The notes under the pieces were generated by a model, which saw only the letters and a list, made by a program, of their open reading frames with translations, was not told the origin of the DNA and searched no databases. From Rhizobium aethiopicum (lineage in GTDB: Bacteria > Pseudomonadota > Alphaproteobacteria > Rhizobiales > Rhizobiaceae): a DNA stretch of 64,000 nucleotides. Position numbers and translations under genes: made by a program. The stretch is from positions 148,537-212,536 of the forward strand of contig NZ_JACIFV010000008.1 of the NCBI RefSeq assembly GCF_014197535.1, written 5' to 3'. Shown one piece after another: positions 50,316-59,446 of this stretch (position 1 is its first letter; each line of letters begins with the position of its first letter).

Positions 50316-52805
50316 TCACTTCTTGCGCGGAACCTTGGGAACCGTGCTTCCCTTCTTGGGAGCGTCGCGGACCTCGGGCTCGGCCTGCGGCACCGTCTTG
50401 GCGCGGGTCTTGCGGGCCGTCTTCGTCTTCAGCTCGCCATCATCCTCGTCGTCGGCTTCGGGATGCACGACCTCGGCTTCCGGCTTCGGCTTGATCGGCG
50501 CCGTATCCGGAATGGCTTCCAGCAGGATACCGGGCTTGCCATCTTCCTTCGGGCCGACGGTGACGTTGACGACGCCGCCCTTCTTCAGCTTGCCGAAGAG
50601 GATTTCGTTGGCGAGCGGCTTCTTAATCGTGTCCTGGATCACGCGGGCCAGCGGGCGGGCGCCCATCTTCTCGTCGTAACCCTTTTCTGCAAGCCAGGCG
50701 ATCGCATCCTCGTGCAGGTCGAAGGTGACGTTCCTTTCGGAAAGCTGGGCCTCCAGCTGCATGATGAACTTCTGCACGACCTTGTGAATGACCGCCGTCG
50801 GCAGCGCCGCGAACGGAATGATCGCGTCGAGACGGTTGCGGAACTCCGGCGTGAAGAGACGGGTCAGCGCCTCCTCGTCCTCGCCGGTGCGCTTGGACGA
50901 GCCGAAGCCGATCGCGGCCTTGGCCATTTCGGAAGCGCCCGCATTCGTCGTCATTATCAGGATGACGTTGCGGAAGTCGATCTTCTTGCCGTTATGGTCG
51001 GTCAGGGTGCCGTGGTCCATAACCTGCAGAAGGATATTGTAGATATCCGGATGCGCCTTCTCGATTTCGTCGAGCAGGACCACGCAATGCGGATGCTGGT
51101 CAACGCCATCGGTCAGGAGACCACCCTGGTCGAAGCCGACATAGCCGGGAGGTGCGCCGAGCAGGCGCGAGACCGTGTGCCGCTCCATATATTCCGACAT
51201 GTCGAAGCGCAGGAGCTCGACGCCGAGCGATGCTGCCAGCTGCTTTGCCACCTCGGTCTTGCCGACGCCGGTCGGACCGGAGAAGACATAGGCGCCGATC
51301 GGCTTGTTCGGCTCGCGAAGGCCGGCACGCGCCAGCTTGATCGATGTCGAAAGCGCTTCGATTGCGATGTCCTGGCCGTAGACGACCGAACGCAGTTCCT
51401 GCTCGAGATTGGCAAGCACGGCCTCATCGTCCTTGGAGACGGTCTTCGGCGGAATGCGGGCCATCGTCGCGATCGTCGCCTCGATCTCCTTTTCGGTGAT
51501 CAGCTTGCGGCGCTTCGACGGCGGCAGCAGCATCTGGGCCGCACCCGTTTCGTCGATCACGTCGATCGCCTTATCAGGCAGCTTGCGGTCGGAGATGTAG
51601 CGGGCCGAGAGTTCGACGGCCGACTTGATGGCGTCGTTCGAATAGCGCAGGTGGTGATACTCTTCGAAATAGGGCTTCAGGCCCTTCATGATCTCGATCG
51701 CATCATTGATCGACGGCTCGCTGACGTCGATCTTCTGGAAACGACGCACCAGCGCCCGGTCCTTCTCGAAGAACTGGCGGTATTCCTTGTAGGTGGTCGA
51801 ACCAATGCAACGGATCGCGCCCGACGACAGGGCCGGCTTCAACAGGTTCGATGCATCCATCGCGCCGCCCGAGGTGGCTCCGGCGCCGATCACCGTATGA
51901 ATCTCGTCGATGAACAGCACGGCGCCCGGATATTCTTCCAGCTCCTTGACAACCTGCTTCAGGCGTTCCTCGAAGTCGCCACGGTAGCGTGTGCCGGCGA
52001 GCAGCGTACCCATGTCGAGCGAGAAGATCGTCGCATCGGCGAGCGCCTCGGGAACCTTGCCTTCGACGATGCGCTTGGCAAGGCCTTCGGCGATCGCCGT
52101 CTTGCCGACGCCGGGATCGCCGACATAGAGCGGATTGTTCTTCGAACGGCGGCACAGGATCTGAATGGTGCGGCTCACCTCGGCATGACGGCCGATCAGC
52201 GGGTCGATCTTACCGCCCTTGGCCTTCTCGTTGAGATTGACGCAATAGGCTTTGAGCGCATCCTGCTGCTTCTTGGGGCCGCCCTCTTCCTCGCCGCCGC
52301 GCGCCGTCGGCTTGCTCTCGGCCTCTTCTTCGGCGCCGCGCGGAGTGCGGGTCTCCGACGCGCCCGGCCGCTTGCCGATGCCGTGGGAGATGTAGTTGAC
52401 GGCATCGTAGCGGGTCATCTCCTGCTCCTGCAGGAAATAGGCGGCATGGCTTTCGCGCTCGGCGAAGATCGCAACGAGCACGTTGGCGCCGGTCACTTCC
52501 TCGCGGCCGGATGACTGCACATGGATGACGGCGCGCTGGATGACACGCTGGAAACCGGAGGTCGGCTTGGAATCCTCGTCGTAACCCGTGATCAGATTGG
52601 AAAGTTCGTTGTCGACATATTCGACGAGCGTCTTGCGCAGCGCATCGAGATCGACATTGCAGGCGCCCATGACCGCGGCCGCATCGGCATCGTCGATCAG
52701 TGCGAGCAGCAGATGCTCGAGCGTCGCATATTCATGATGCCGCTCGTTGGCAAAGGTCAGTGCCTGATGGAGCGCCTTCTCTAAACTAGGCGAAAATGTT
52801 GGCAC
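50316..52805 (-). CDS. clpA: ATP-dependent Clp protease ATP-binding subunit ClpA
   Basis: AAA+ unfoldase of ClpAP. The 829-residue product has the N-domain (PTFSPSLEKALHQALTFANE), first Walker A GDPGVGKTAIAEGLAKR with VLFIDEIHTVIGAG, second Walker A GPTGVGKTEVAKQLA with VLLDEIEKAH, and the ClpP-binding loop near AIGFGSS. The start is a GTG at 52805 with GAGG nine bases upstream, inside the clpS stop region. It is longer than E. coli ClpA (758) because of a linker after the N-domain rich in Glu/Gly and a Lys/Pro-rich basic tail of about 45 residues. Confidence 0.96.
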   Translation of the reverse strand: MPTFSPSLEKALHQALTFANERHHEYATLEHLLLALIDDADAAAVMGACNVDLDALRKTLVEYVDNELSNLITGYDEDSKPTSGFQRVIQRAVIHVQSSGREEVTGANVLVAIFAERESHAAYFLQEQEMTRYDAVNYISHGIGKRPGASETRTPRGAEEEAESKPTARGGEEEGGPKKQQDALKAYCVNLNEKAKGGKIDPLIGRHAEVSRTIQILCRRSKNNPLYVGDPGVGKTAIAEGLAKRIVEGKVPEALADATIFSLDMGTLLAGTRYRGDFEERLKQVVKELEEYPGAVLFIDEIHTVIGAGATSGGAMDASNLLKPALSSGAIRCIGSTTYKEYRQFFEKDRALVRRFQKIDVSEPSINDAIEIMKGLKPYFEEYHHLRYSNDAIKSAVELSARYISDRKLPDKAIDVIDETGAAQMLLPPSKRRKLITEKEIEATIATMARIPPKTVSKDDEAVLANLEQELRSVVYGQDIAIEALSTSIKLARAGLREPNKPIGAYVFSGPTGVGKTEVAKQLAASLGVELLRFDMSEYMERHTVSRLLGAPPGYVGFDQGGLLTDGVDQHPHCVVLLDEIEKAHPDIYNILLQVMDHGTLTDHNGKKIDFRNVILIMTTNAGASEMAKAAIGFGSSKRTGEDEEALTRLFTPEFRNRLDAIIPFAALPTAVIHKVVQKFIMQLEAQLSERNVTFDLHEDAIAWLAEKGYDEKMGARPLARVIQDTIKKPLANEILFGKLKKGGVVNVTVGPKEDGKPGILLEAIPDTAPIKPKPEAEVVHPEADDEDDGELKTKTARKTRAKTVPQAEPEVRDAPKKGSTVPKVPRKK

Positions 52806-52815
52806 GTTCAGATCC

Positions 52816-53175
52816 TCACTTCTTTTCCATGACGCATTGCAGCGGATGCTGGTGTTGCCGGGCGAAGTCCATCACCTGGCTGACCTTCGTTTCCGCTACC
52901 TCGTATGTGAATATTCCGCACTCGCCGACGCCGTGATTGTGGACATGGAGCATGATGCGGGTGGCACTTTCACGGTCCTTCTGAAAAAAACGCTCCAGAA
53001 TATGAATGACGAATTCCATGGGCGTATAATCGTCATTCAAAAGCAGCACGCGATAGAGGTTGGGCTTCTTGGTCTTCGGCTTGGTGCGCGTGATGACCGA
53101 GGTTCCGCGATTTCCGTTGTCCCCGTTCCTTTCGCTATCGTTCTGCATCCGGATCGGCTTTGCGATCATTGTCAT
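52816..53175 (-). CDS. clpS: ClpAP adaptor ClpS
   Basis: Adaptor that delivers N-degron substrates to ClpA. The 119-residue product has a basic N-terminus (to about 35), then [20 protein letters not shown] with the N-degron pocket residues, [14 protein letters not shown] and a C-terminal EKK. GAGGA precedes the ATG at 53175; a second ATG two codons in is possible. clpA starts 10 bases after its stop. Confidence 0.95.
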   Translation of the reverse strand: MTMIAKPIRMQNDSERNGDNGNRGTSVITRTKPKTKKPNLYRVLLLNDDYTPMEFVIHILERFFQKDRESATRIMLHVHNHGVGECGIFTYEVAETKVSQVMDFARQHQHPLQCVMEKK

Positions 53176-53370
53176 TCATTCCTCGATCAATCCGGCGGAG
53201 CATGGGAGGGTGCTTTTCCCGTCGAATATCTGAAACACTAACTTAGTTCATAATGGGCCGATTTTAAGCCCCCTGTCAGACACTGCAATCAAGAAATGCC
53301 GGCATGCACGGGAAAGACCTAAAAAGTCCCCGGACGGCCCGCATGCGGGCGCAGCAATGAAAGTGGAAAC

Positions 53371-53400
53371 AAAAAAGACCGGCTACAGATGCGTAGCCGG
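53371..53400 (-). terminator. rho-independent terminator after the phasin gene
   Basis: On the minus strand CCGGCTAC-GCATCT-GTAGCCGG is followed by TCTTTTTT (plus-strand A run at 53371-53376). It lies 46 bases past the phasin stop. The remaining gap to clpS (53176-53370) shows no gene. Confidence 0.85.
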
Positions 53401-53446
53401 CCTTAATTTTTCAATATGTAGCGCAGGTTGCGCATTCGACGTTGCT

Positions 53447-53827
53447 TCAGGCAGCAGCGGGGGTCGCCGGCTGCGGCGATTTCGGCGACTTGACTACGCC
53501 AGCGGCAGCAGCAGCGATCGGCGCCTCATAGGGCTTGTACGCGGATTTGGCGAGATCGGCGTACATTTCGCCGAGCTTCGTCGTTTCGGAGACGAAGCTC
53601 TCATAGGCCGACTTGACGTAGCTGGTCTGCAGTTCGAAAGCGGCCTCGAAGCTCCTGACGCCCGCCAAAGTTTCGAAATGCGTTACGGCATCCTGAAAGG
53701 ACTTCTTCGAATATTCAGCAGCTTCGGCGGCGATCGCCTGAAAGCCCCTGGTCGTGTCGGAATAGGTTCTCAGCGCCGTGTCGACGGCTTCCTTGCTCTT
53801 TTTGTTGGCTTCGTCAAAGTTGAACAT
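53447..53827 (-). CDS. phasin-family protein
   Basis: Small amphipathic protein of the phasin_2 type that coats polyhydroxybutyrate granules. The 126-residue product starts MFNFDEANKKSKEAVDTALR, is mostly helical (IAAEAAEYSKKSFQDAVTHF, LQTSYVKSAYESFVSETTKL) and ends in a Pro/Ala-rich tail. ACGGAGGACG before the ATG at 53827 sets the start; 28 codons open upstream are not used. It is a single gene with its own terminator. Confidence 0.9.
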   Translation of the reverse strand: MFNFDEANKKSKEAVDTALRTYSDTTRGFQAIAAEAAEYSKKSFQDAVTHFETLAGVRSFEAAFELQTSYVKSAYESFVSETTKLGEMYADLAKSAYKPYEAPIAAAAAGVVKSPKSPQPATPAAA

Positions 53828-54045
53828 GGCCGTCCTCCGTTGGGCTGTTGGATGGCGGCAGGGTAGCCGCAATGCACAAATAGTCAAGTAGTCTTGTGCG
53901 GCGCAAAACATCTCACGGTTGTGTTACAGCAGTAAGACAAAGCGAGCGAGCCGGTGAACGTACCTCTTTAACGGTTTTTGCTAATATATGGTACAATGCC
54001 ACAACCAGGCGTTTTAAAAAAAATTTGATTCGGCAGCAAAAAAAC

Positions 54046-54077
54046 AAAAAAGACCGGGCGGATGTCGCCGCCCGGTC
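54046..54077 (-). terminator. rho-independent terminator after the DUF3126 gene
   Basis: A perfect 10-base-pair stem (GACCGGGCGG at 54052-54061, CCGCCCGGTC at 54068-54077) with a six-base loop; on the minus strand six T follow. It lies 23 bases past the stop of the DUF3126 gene. Confidence 0.9.
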
Positions 54078-54099
54078 CACTTCAAGCTCTCATGCACGA

Positions 54100-54303
54100 T
54101 CAAAGATCGACGTCGAGGATCGCCATCGAAAAGTTGTAGGAGCGGTCGCCGTCTTCGTCATCGACATAGACGACGCCCAGAAATTCTTCGCCGAGATAGA
54201 CTTCCGCAGAATCATTCTTACGCGGACGCGCCTTGACGACGATCTGCGGGTTGAGCGTACGTTTGAAGTAGGCGTCGAGCTTCTTGATTTCTTCTGGCTT
54301 CAC
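54100..54303 (-). CDS. DUF3126-family protein
   Basis: A 67-residue protein of the alphaproteobacterial family DUF3126: KKLDAYFKRTLNPQIVVKAR, DSAEVYLGEEFLGVVYVDDEDG and a C-terminal MAILDVDL. Function unknown. The start is GTG at 54303 with GGAG nine bases upstream. It is a single gene with a strong terminator, suggesting steady, separate expression. Confidence 0.88.
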   Translation of the reverse strand: MKPEEIKKLDAYFKRTLNPQIVVKARPRKNDSAEVYLGEEFLGVVYVDDEDGDRSYNFSMAILDVDL

Positions 54304-54435
54304 TCTGTCATCTCCGTAAGCGGTCTTGATTGGCCGCTTCTTGCACAGGAAAAGCAGCGGTGTAAAGGCAAGGTTGCCACTTGGCGTGGCCTGTCCCCGT
54401 CCGGTGCCTGCCGACCTTCCCTCATCCCTTAGCGC

Positions 54436-55269
54436 TCAGATATCGGCGCCAATCACCTGGTCCATGTTGCGCGACGGCTCGGAACAACCGGCCTCGCCGA
54501 CGACCTTGGCCGGAACGCCTGCTACCGTCTTCTTCGGCGGCACCGCCTTCAGCACGACGGAACCTGCGGCAACGCGCGAGCAATAGCCGATCTCGATATT
54601 GCCGAGGATCTTGGCGCCGGCGCCGATCATGACGCCGCTGCCGATCTTCGGGTGACGGTCGGCGCCCTCTTTGCCGGTGCCGCCGAGCGTCACACCATGT
54701 AGGATCGAAACATTGTCGCCGATGACGGCCGTCTCGCCGACGACCAGGCCGGTCGCATGATCGAGGAAGATGCCCTTGCCGATACGAGCCGCGGGATTGA
54801 TGTCGGTCTGGAAGACGCTGGAGGAGCGGCTCTGCAGATAGAGCGCAAAATCGCGCCGGCCGCGGTTCAGCAGCCAGTGGGCGAGACGATGCGTCTGCAG
54901 CGCATGGAAACCCTTGAAATAAAGCACCGCCTCCATGAAGCGCAGGCAGGCCGGATCGCGGTCATAGATGGCCTGGATGTCGACGCGCAGGATGGAACTC
55001 CACTCCGGCCAGTCGATGAGCATTTCCTCGAAAGTCTGACGCAGCAGGTTCGCCTGCATATCGGGATGATCGAGACGTTCGCAGATGCGGTGGATGACGC
55101 ATTCCTCAAGCGAATGGTAATTGATGACCGTCGAGTAGAGAAAGGCGGCAAGAACCGGGTCTTTTTCGGCCGCGATCCGAGCTTCCTCGCGCAGGCTGTC
55201 CCAGATGGGGTCCATCACCTTCAGCGGATGGCCAGTCTCAAAAGCACGAATATCTGTCTTGGCGACCAT
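54436..55269 (-). CDS. cysE: serine O-acetyltransferase CysE
   Basis: Makes O-acetylserine for cysteine synthesis. The 277-residue product has an N-terminal helical domain (DPIWDSLREEARIAAEKDP), then hexapeptide repeats from INPAARIGKGIFLDHATG (catalytic His), GVTLGGTGKEGADRHPKIG and a C-terminal tail ending in QVIGADI, the Ile end that typically inserts in cysteine synthase. GAGGAGAGC precedes the ATG at 55269; 35 further open codons are rejected. metC lies further on in this window, also in sulfur amino acid metabolism. Confidence 0.96.
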   Translation of the reverse strand: MVAKTDIRAFETGHPLKVMDPIWDSLREEARIAAEKDPVLAAFLYSTVINYHSLEECVIHRICERLDHPDMQANLLRQTFEEMLIDWPEWSSILRVDIQAIYDRDPACLRFMEAVLYFKGFHALQTHRLAHWLLNRGRRDFALYLQSRSSSVFQTDINPAARIGKGIFLDHATGLVVGETAVIGDNVSILHGVTLGGTGKEGADRHPKIGSGVMIGAGAKILGNIEIGYCSRVAAGSVVLKAVPPKKTVAGVPAKVVGEAGCSEPSRNMDQVIGADI

Positions 55270-55397
55270 CGCCGCTCTCCTCGTTGCCAGCCGGAATGCC
55301 GTTTTCGGAATGCCCATATATAGTGGAAAACGCCAATAACATAAATGGGTGCCGTCACCATGGTTTTTTAGCATGATTTTTCGGCATCACGATGATG

Positions 55398-56183
55398 TCA
55401 CCCCTCGGCGACCCTTGCGTAGAAGGCCAGCACCGCCTGCTTGAAAACCTTGTCGCCGACGGCGAGCATGTGATCACGGCCGGGAATATCGAGCGCTTCG
55501 GCCTCGGGCATCAGGGCGGCCAGTTCCTGCGGCGAGCCGGCGATATCGTCCTTGGTGCCGACGCCGATCAGTGTCGGCATGTCGAGCTTGCCCATATCGG
55601 AGCGAGCGACGAGGTCGCGCGAGCCGCGGATGCAGGCGGCAAGCGCAGTGCGGTCGCTCTTCGTCTGCTCGGCGAAGGCGCGGAACATGCGGCCGCGCTC
55701 ATGCGTCACGACCTCCAGCGACGGAGCAAGCAGCGCATCGGCGATCGGGTCCCAGTCGCCGACCCCATCGGTCATGCCGATGCCGAGGCCGCCGAGCACC
55801 AGCGAGCGGACGCGATGCGGATTGGCGAGTGCCGCAAAAACGGAAATGCGCGCGCCCATCGAATAGCCCATGAGATTGGCCTCAGGGATGCCGAGATGAT
55901 CGAGCAAGGCGATCGCATCGCCGGCCATGACCCAGGGGCGATAGGCTTCGGCATCGTGCGGCTTGTCGCTCGCGCCATGGCCGCGATTGTCGATGGCGAT
56001 CACCCGATAGCCGGCATCTCCCAACGTCTTCAACCATCCCGGATGCACCCAGTTGACGTTCGCCGTCGAGGCAAAACCATGGATCAGCAGGACAGGCACG
56101 CCGGACGGGTCGCCCTCATCGAAAAAGGCGATCTCCAATCCGTCATGAGTGAAGCTTGAAAATGCAGGTGTATTCAGGTTCAT
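55398..56183 (-). CDS. alpha/beta-fold hydrolase
   Basis: A 261-residue hydrolase with the oxyanion motif LLIHGFASTANVNW, VIAIDNRGHGASDKP, the nucleophile elbow GYSMGARIS with Ser, and a C-terminal catalytic His in PGRDHMLAVG. Substrate unknown; the fold covers esterases, dehalogenases and lactonases. AGGAAGG precedes the ATG at 56183; 46 upstream codons are not used. It is divergent from the zinc-finger gene. Confidence 0.88.
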   Translation of the reverse strand: MNLNTPAFSSFTHDGLEIAFFDEGDPSGVPVLLIHGFASTANVNWVHPGWLKTLGDAGYRVIAIDNRGHGASDKPHDAEAYRPWVMAGDAIALLDHLGIPEANLMGYSMGARISVFAALANPHRVRSLVLGGLGIGMTDGVGDWDPIADALLAPSLEVVTHERGRMFRAFAEQTKSDRTALAACIRGSRDLVARSDMGKLDMPTLIGVGTKDDIAGSPQELAALMPEAEALDIPGRDHMLAVGDKVFKQAVLAFYARVAEG

Positions 56184-56338
56184 CGGGCCTTCCTTTTGGC
56201 GCGACCATAGTCGAGCCGCCTCTCGGCGTGAAGCCAAAATAGTGGGTAAAAACTGTGCCCGGCGCGGCGCTTTGGCTCTACACATTTGCGGCGAAGGCTT
56301 ATAAGGTCCGCGCACTTTCAAAGCATTCGGAGAGCGAC

Positions 56339-56584
56339 ATGGCCGGCCACAACATTCCCCACTTCCAGAACGACGGCGGTCATCGCGTCATCGAAGTCGG
56401 CGTCAAGGAATTCATGTGCACCGGCGCTTCGGTTCCTTTCGACCATCCGCATATCTTCATCGACATGGGCGACGACAACGAGAAGGTCTGTTCCTACTGC
56501 TCGACGCTTTACCGCTATAATCCTTCTCTCAAGCCGAGCCAGACCAATCCGGCCGGCTGCGTTTTCCACGTGAAGGCGGCGTAA
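56339..56584 (+). CDS. CHCC zinc-finger protein, NDUFS6-like
   Basis: An 81-residue protein with C27, H36/H38, C51 and C54 (CSYC) set in the pattern of the CHCC zinc finger. It resembles mitochondrial complex I subunit NDUFS6, which descends from an alphaproteobacterial protein (family knowledge). Its role here, perhaps in complex I assembly, is inferred. The ATG at 56339 (MAGHNIPHFQND) is the conserved start; the frame is open before it. Confidence 0.87.
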   Translation: MAGHNIPHFQNDGGHRVIEVGVKEFMCTGASVPFDHPHIFIDMGDDNEKVCSYCSTLYRYNPSLKPSQTNPAGCVFHVKAA

Positions 56585-56613
56585 ACCGTCCAGAATCCGG
56601 ATCGGACCTGATA

Positions 56614-57768
56614 ATGCCGGTCGAACATGCCGCCATCATCGGCGCCGGCATTGCCGGGCTGACCGCTGCGCTTGCGCTTTCGCGGCGGGGCATCAGTTCG
56701 GAGATTTTCGAGCAGGCGGATGAACTCGCCGAGGTCGGCGCCGGCTTGCAGGTTTCGCCGAACGCCTCCCGCATTCTGGCAGAACTCGGTGTCCTCGAGG
56801 GACTTTCAAAAGTCTGGCTCGAACCGGAGGCGATCCGGCTGATGTCAGGCGCTTCGCTGCGCCAGCTTGCGGCCGTGCCGGCCGGCAAATTCGCGCGGGA
56901 GCGCTGGGGGGCACCCTATGGCGTGCTGCATCGCGCCACATTGCAGAATGCACTTCTCACCGCAGTCGAAGCCGATCCGCTCTGCCGGCTTCATCTCGGC
57001 GTGCGAATGGAATCGAATTCGCCGCCTGTCGAGCGGGCTGCCGATGTCGTCATCGGCGCGGACGGCGTCTGGTCGAAGCTCCGGCAATCCGTGCCCGGCA
57101 GCCCCTCACCGCGCTTTTCCGGCAATATCGCCTATCGCTTCACCCTTGCTGAAGGCGAGGCGCCGGGTTTTCTCGACCGGACAAGCGTTTCGGCTTTCCT
57201 CGGCGGATCGGCGCATCTCGTCTGCTACCCGCTGAGGGAGACCGCCAGCATCAACATGGTGGCGATCACCGTGGGCAATGCCGCACCGCAGGCCTGGGGA
57301 AACGAGCCGACGGCAGAGCAGCGCACAAGGCTCAGGGCGCAGCTTTCCGGCTGGAACAGCGCGATCGTGTCGCTGCTGGAAAAACAGCCGAAGCTGACGT
57401 TCTGGCCGCTCTTCGGAACCACGTCGGGCGCGTGGCAGGACGGCCGCAGGACGGTTCTGATCGGCGACGCCGCGCATGCGATGATGCCCTTTGCCGCCCA
57501 GGGAGCGGCCATGGCGATCGAAGACGCCTACGAACTTGCCGCGGTTCTTTCAAACCGTCCGGTGGCGGAAGCACTGGCGCTCTTTGAAAGGCATCGCGCG
57601 CCGCGCATTGCAAAGCTTCGCCAGCGCGGCGCCTTCAACAAATTTGCCTATCATGCGAAGGGGCCGATCCGGATCGGCCGTGATCTCGTGCTCGGCCTGA
57701 AGCCGCCACAGAGCCTGGCGGCCGATCTCGACTGGATTTACGGCTACCGGGCCCCGAGCACGCTGTAA
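56614..57768 (+). CDS. FAD-dependent monooxygenase (salicylate hydroxylase-like)
   Basis: Class A flavin hydroxylase. The 384-residue product has IIGAGIAGLTAALALSRRG (FAD ADP fold), ADVVIGADGVWSKLR (DG motif) and VLIGDAAHAMMPFAAQGAAMAIEDA (GD motif), the three fingerprints of the family. The substrate is unknown; salicylate-like aromatic acids are typical but ubiquinone-type substrates are not excluded. It lies 29 bases after the zinc-finger gene. Confidence 0.88.
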   Translation: MPVEHAAIIGAGIAGLTAALALSRRGISSEIFEQADELAEVGAGLQVSPNASRILAELGVLEGLSKVWLEPEAIRLMSGASLRQLAAVPAGKFARERWGAPYGVLHRATLQNALLTAVEADPLCRLHLGVRMESNSPPVERAADVVIGADGVWSKLRQSVPGSPSPRFSGNIAYRFTLAEGEAPGFLDRTSVSAFLGGSAHLVCYPLRETASINMVAITVGNAAPQAWGNEPTAEQRTRLRAQLSGWNSAIVSLLEKQPKLTFWPLFGTTSGAWQDGRRTVLIGDAAHAMMPFAAQGAAMAIEDAYELAAVLSNRPVAEALALFERHRAPRIAKLRQRGAFNKFAYHAKGPIRIGRDLVLGLKPPQSLAADLDWIYGYRAPSTL

Positions 57769-57790
57769 GGCGCTGCAAGCGGCCGCAGCG

Positions 57791-57895
57791 CCCTAAAGCG
57801 CGTCGCGATCTTTCAGATTCGCTCCCTGCGCTTTAGGTGTTTGTTTTACGCATGTCCTTGCCGCAAAACCGCTGCACACTTTTGCGCGACATGCT
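57791..57895. repeat. rhizobial palindromic intergenic element
   Basis: The first palindrome is CCTAAAGCGC (57792-57801) / GCGCTTTAGG (57828-57837). The second is GCATGTC (57850-57856) / GACATGC (57888-57894), with GCAAAA / TTTTGC inside it. It fills the convergent gap between the monooxygenase and metC, and no other terminator is seen there. Elements with the same parts are common in Rhizobium genomes (from memory). Confidence 0.65.
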
Positions 57896-57909
57896 TTAGC
57901 CGCAACTGC

Positions 57910-59100
57910 TCAGACGGCGCTTGCCGCCGCAAAACCCCGTTCGATATCGGCCTTGAGGTCGGCCACATCTTCTAGGCCGATCTGCAGGCGGATGACCGGC
58001 CCCTCCTTCGGCGCCTTGGCGACCTTGCGGTCGTTCAGATTGGCCTGTAGCGCGAGGCTTTCAAAGCCTCCCCAGGAATAGCCGAGACCGAAAATGCTGA
58101 GCGCGTCGAGGAAAGCATGTGCCTTTGTCTTGAATTTCTCGGGGCTCTCCGCGGCAAGCACGAAGGAAAAGATACCGCTTGCGCCCGTAAAATCGCGCTT
58201 CCAGATATTGTGAGAGGGGAAACTCGGCAGCGCCGGATGCAGCACCCGGGCGACATCCTCCCTGCCCTCCAGCCACTCGGCGATATCAAGCGCGCTTTGA
58301 TAATGGCGCTCGAGGCGCAGGCCCATGCTGCGCAATCCGCGCAGGATCTGATAAGCATCGTCGGGCGCGCCACAGATGCCGAGCACGCCGTTCGCCTCCT
58401 TCAGCCGCTCCCAGTGCGCGGCATTGGCCGACACCGTTCCGAGCAGGATGTCGGAATGACCGGATGGATATTTGGTCGCTGCATGGATGGAGATGTCGAC
58501 GCCGTGATCGAGCGGCCTGAAATAGAGCGGCGTCGCCCAGGTATTGTCCATCATGACGACGGCGCCATGGCGATGGGCGACCGCCGCGATCGCCGGAATA
58601 TCCTGCATTTCGAAGGTATTGGAGCCTGGAGCCTCGGTATGGACGAGCCTGGTGTTCGGCCGGAACAGCGCCTCGATGCCGGCGCCGATCGCCGGATCAT
58701 AATATTCCACCTCGACACCGAGCCGCTTCAGCATCGTATCGCAGAAATGGCGGGTCGGGCCATAAACCGAATCGACGACGAGTGCGTGATCGCCGGCGGC
58801 TGCGAAGCCCAGGAACGGAATGGTGACGGCCGCCAGCCCCGAGGGAACGAGGATCGTGCCGGCCGAACCTTCGAGCGCATCGATCGCCTCGCAGAGCGCG
58901 TCCGTCGTCGGCGTACCGCGCGTTCCATAGGTGTATTTCTGCGAGCGCTTGTCCATCGTCGCCGCGTTCGGAAACAGCACCGTCGAGGCATGCACGACCG
59001 GCGGATTGACGAAGCCGTGATAGTCGAAGGGGTCGTTGCCGATATGGGTCAGGCGGGTATTGATGCCGGCGGTCTGCAGCAAGCTGTCTTTGTCTTTCAT
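57910..59100 (-). CDS. metC: cystathionine beta-lyase
   Basis: PLP enzyme that cleaves cystathionine to homocysteine in methionine synthesis. The 396-residue product of the Cys/Met metabolism family has INTRLTHIGNDPFDYHGFVN, YTYGTRGTPTTDALCEAI, VVDSVYGPTRHFCDTML, DNTWATPLYFRPLDHG and the PLP lysine in HAATKYPSGHSDILLG. The YGTRGTPT and SVYGPTR pattern favours beta-lyase (MetC) over gamma-synthase. The ATG at 59100 gives MKDKDSLLQTAG; 46 open upstream codons are rejected. Divergent from aapJ. Confidence 0.92.
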   Translation of the reverse strand: MKDKDSLLQTAGINTRLTHIGNDPFDYHGFVNPPVVHASTVLFPNAATMDKRSQKYTYGTRGTPTTDALCEAIDALEGSAGTILVPSGLAAVTIPFLGFAAAGDHALVVDSVYGPTRHFCDTMLKRLGVEVEYYDPAIGAGIEALFRPNTRLVHTEAPGSNTFEMQDIPAIAAVAHRHGAVVMMDNTWATPLYFRPLDHGVDISIHAATKYPSGHSDILLGTVSANAAHWERLKEANGVLGICGAPDDAYQILRGLRSMGLRLERHYQSALDIAEWLEGREDVARVLHPALPSFPSHNIWKRDFTGASGIFSFVLAAESPEKFKTKAHAFLDALSIFGLGYSWGGFESLALQANLNDRKVAKAPKEGPVIRLQIGLEDVADLKADIERGFAAASAV

Positions 59101-59272
59101 GTGGGAAATAGCCTTTGGCGAGGGGCGCAAAACCAGACTTTTGGACGCCTCGACCGGTCCGGTCAACCCCTCGAAGAGAGGACCGCAGTCGCTAGGTTTT
59201 TCCAAATTCGCGTTATTTTTCCGCAATTGGGCGCTCATTTCCTAGCCAACCGCCTTCGAATGTGGCGCAATC

Positions 59273-59295
59273 CGGCAAAATGCTGAATTTTGCCG
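59273..59295. promoter_or_regulatory. operator-like inverted repeat between metC and aapJ
   Basis: CGGCAAAAT (59273-59281) and ATTTTGCCG (59287-59295) form perfect nine-base arms around GCTGA. A third half-site, TTTTTCCGCAATT near 59217-59228, matches TTTTGCCGCAATT at 59288-59300. The gap also has CTTGAC at 59314-59319, a possible rhizobial -35 for aapJ, though the -10 (CTGTGA, 17 bases on) is weak. The regulator is unknown; ordered half-sites suggest an Lrp/AsnC or MarR type. Confidence 0.5.
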
Positions 59296-59446
59296 CAATT
59301 ATTGATGGCGACACTTGACCATGGTGACATTTGCGACTGTGATAGGGTACTCGCGCCGGGAGGGTGTCGAGACGATGGGGGTGGCAGAGTTTTTTCCGCC
59401 GGAACGCCCCGCAAGAAATAATACAACGGAAAAGGTTGGGAAAAAA

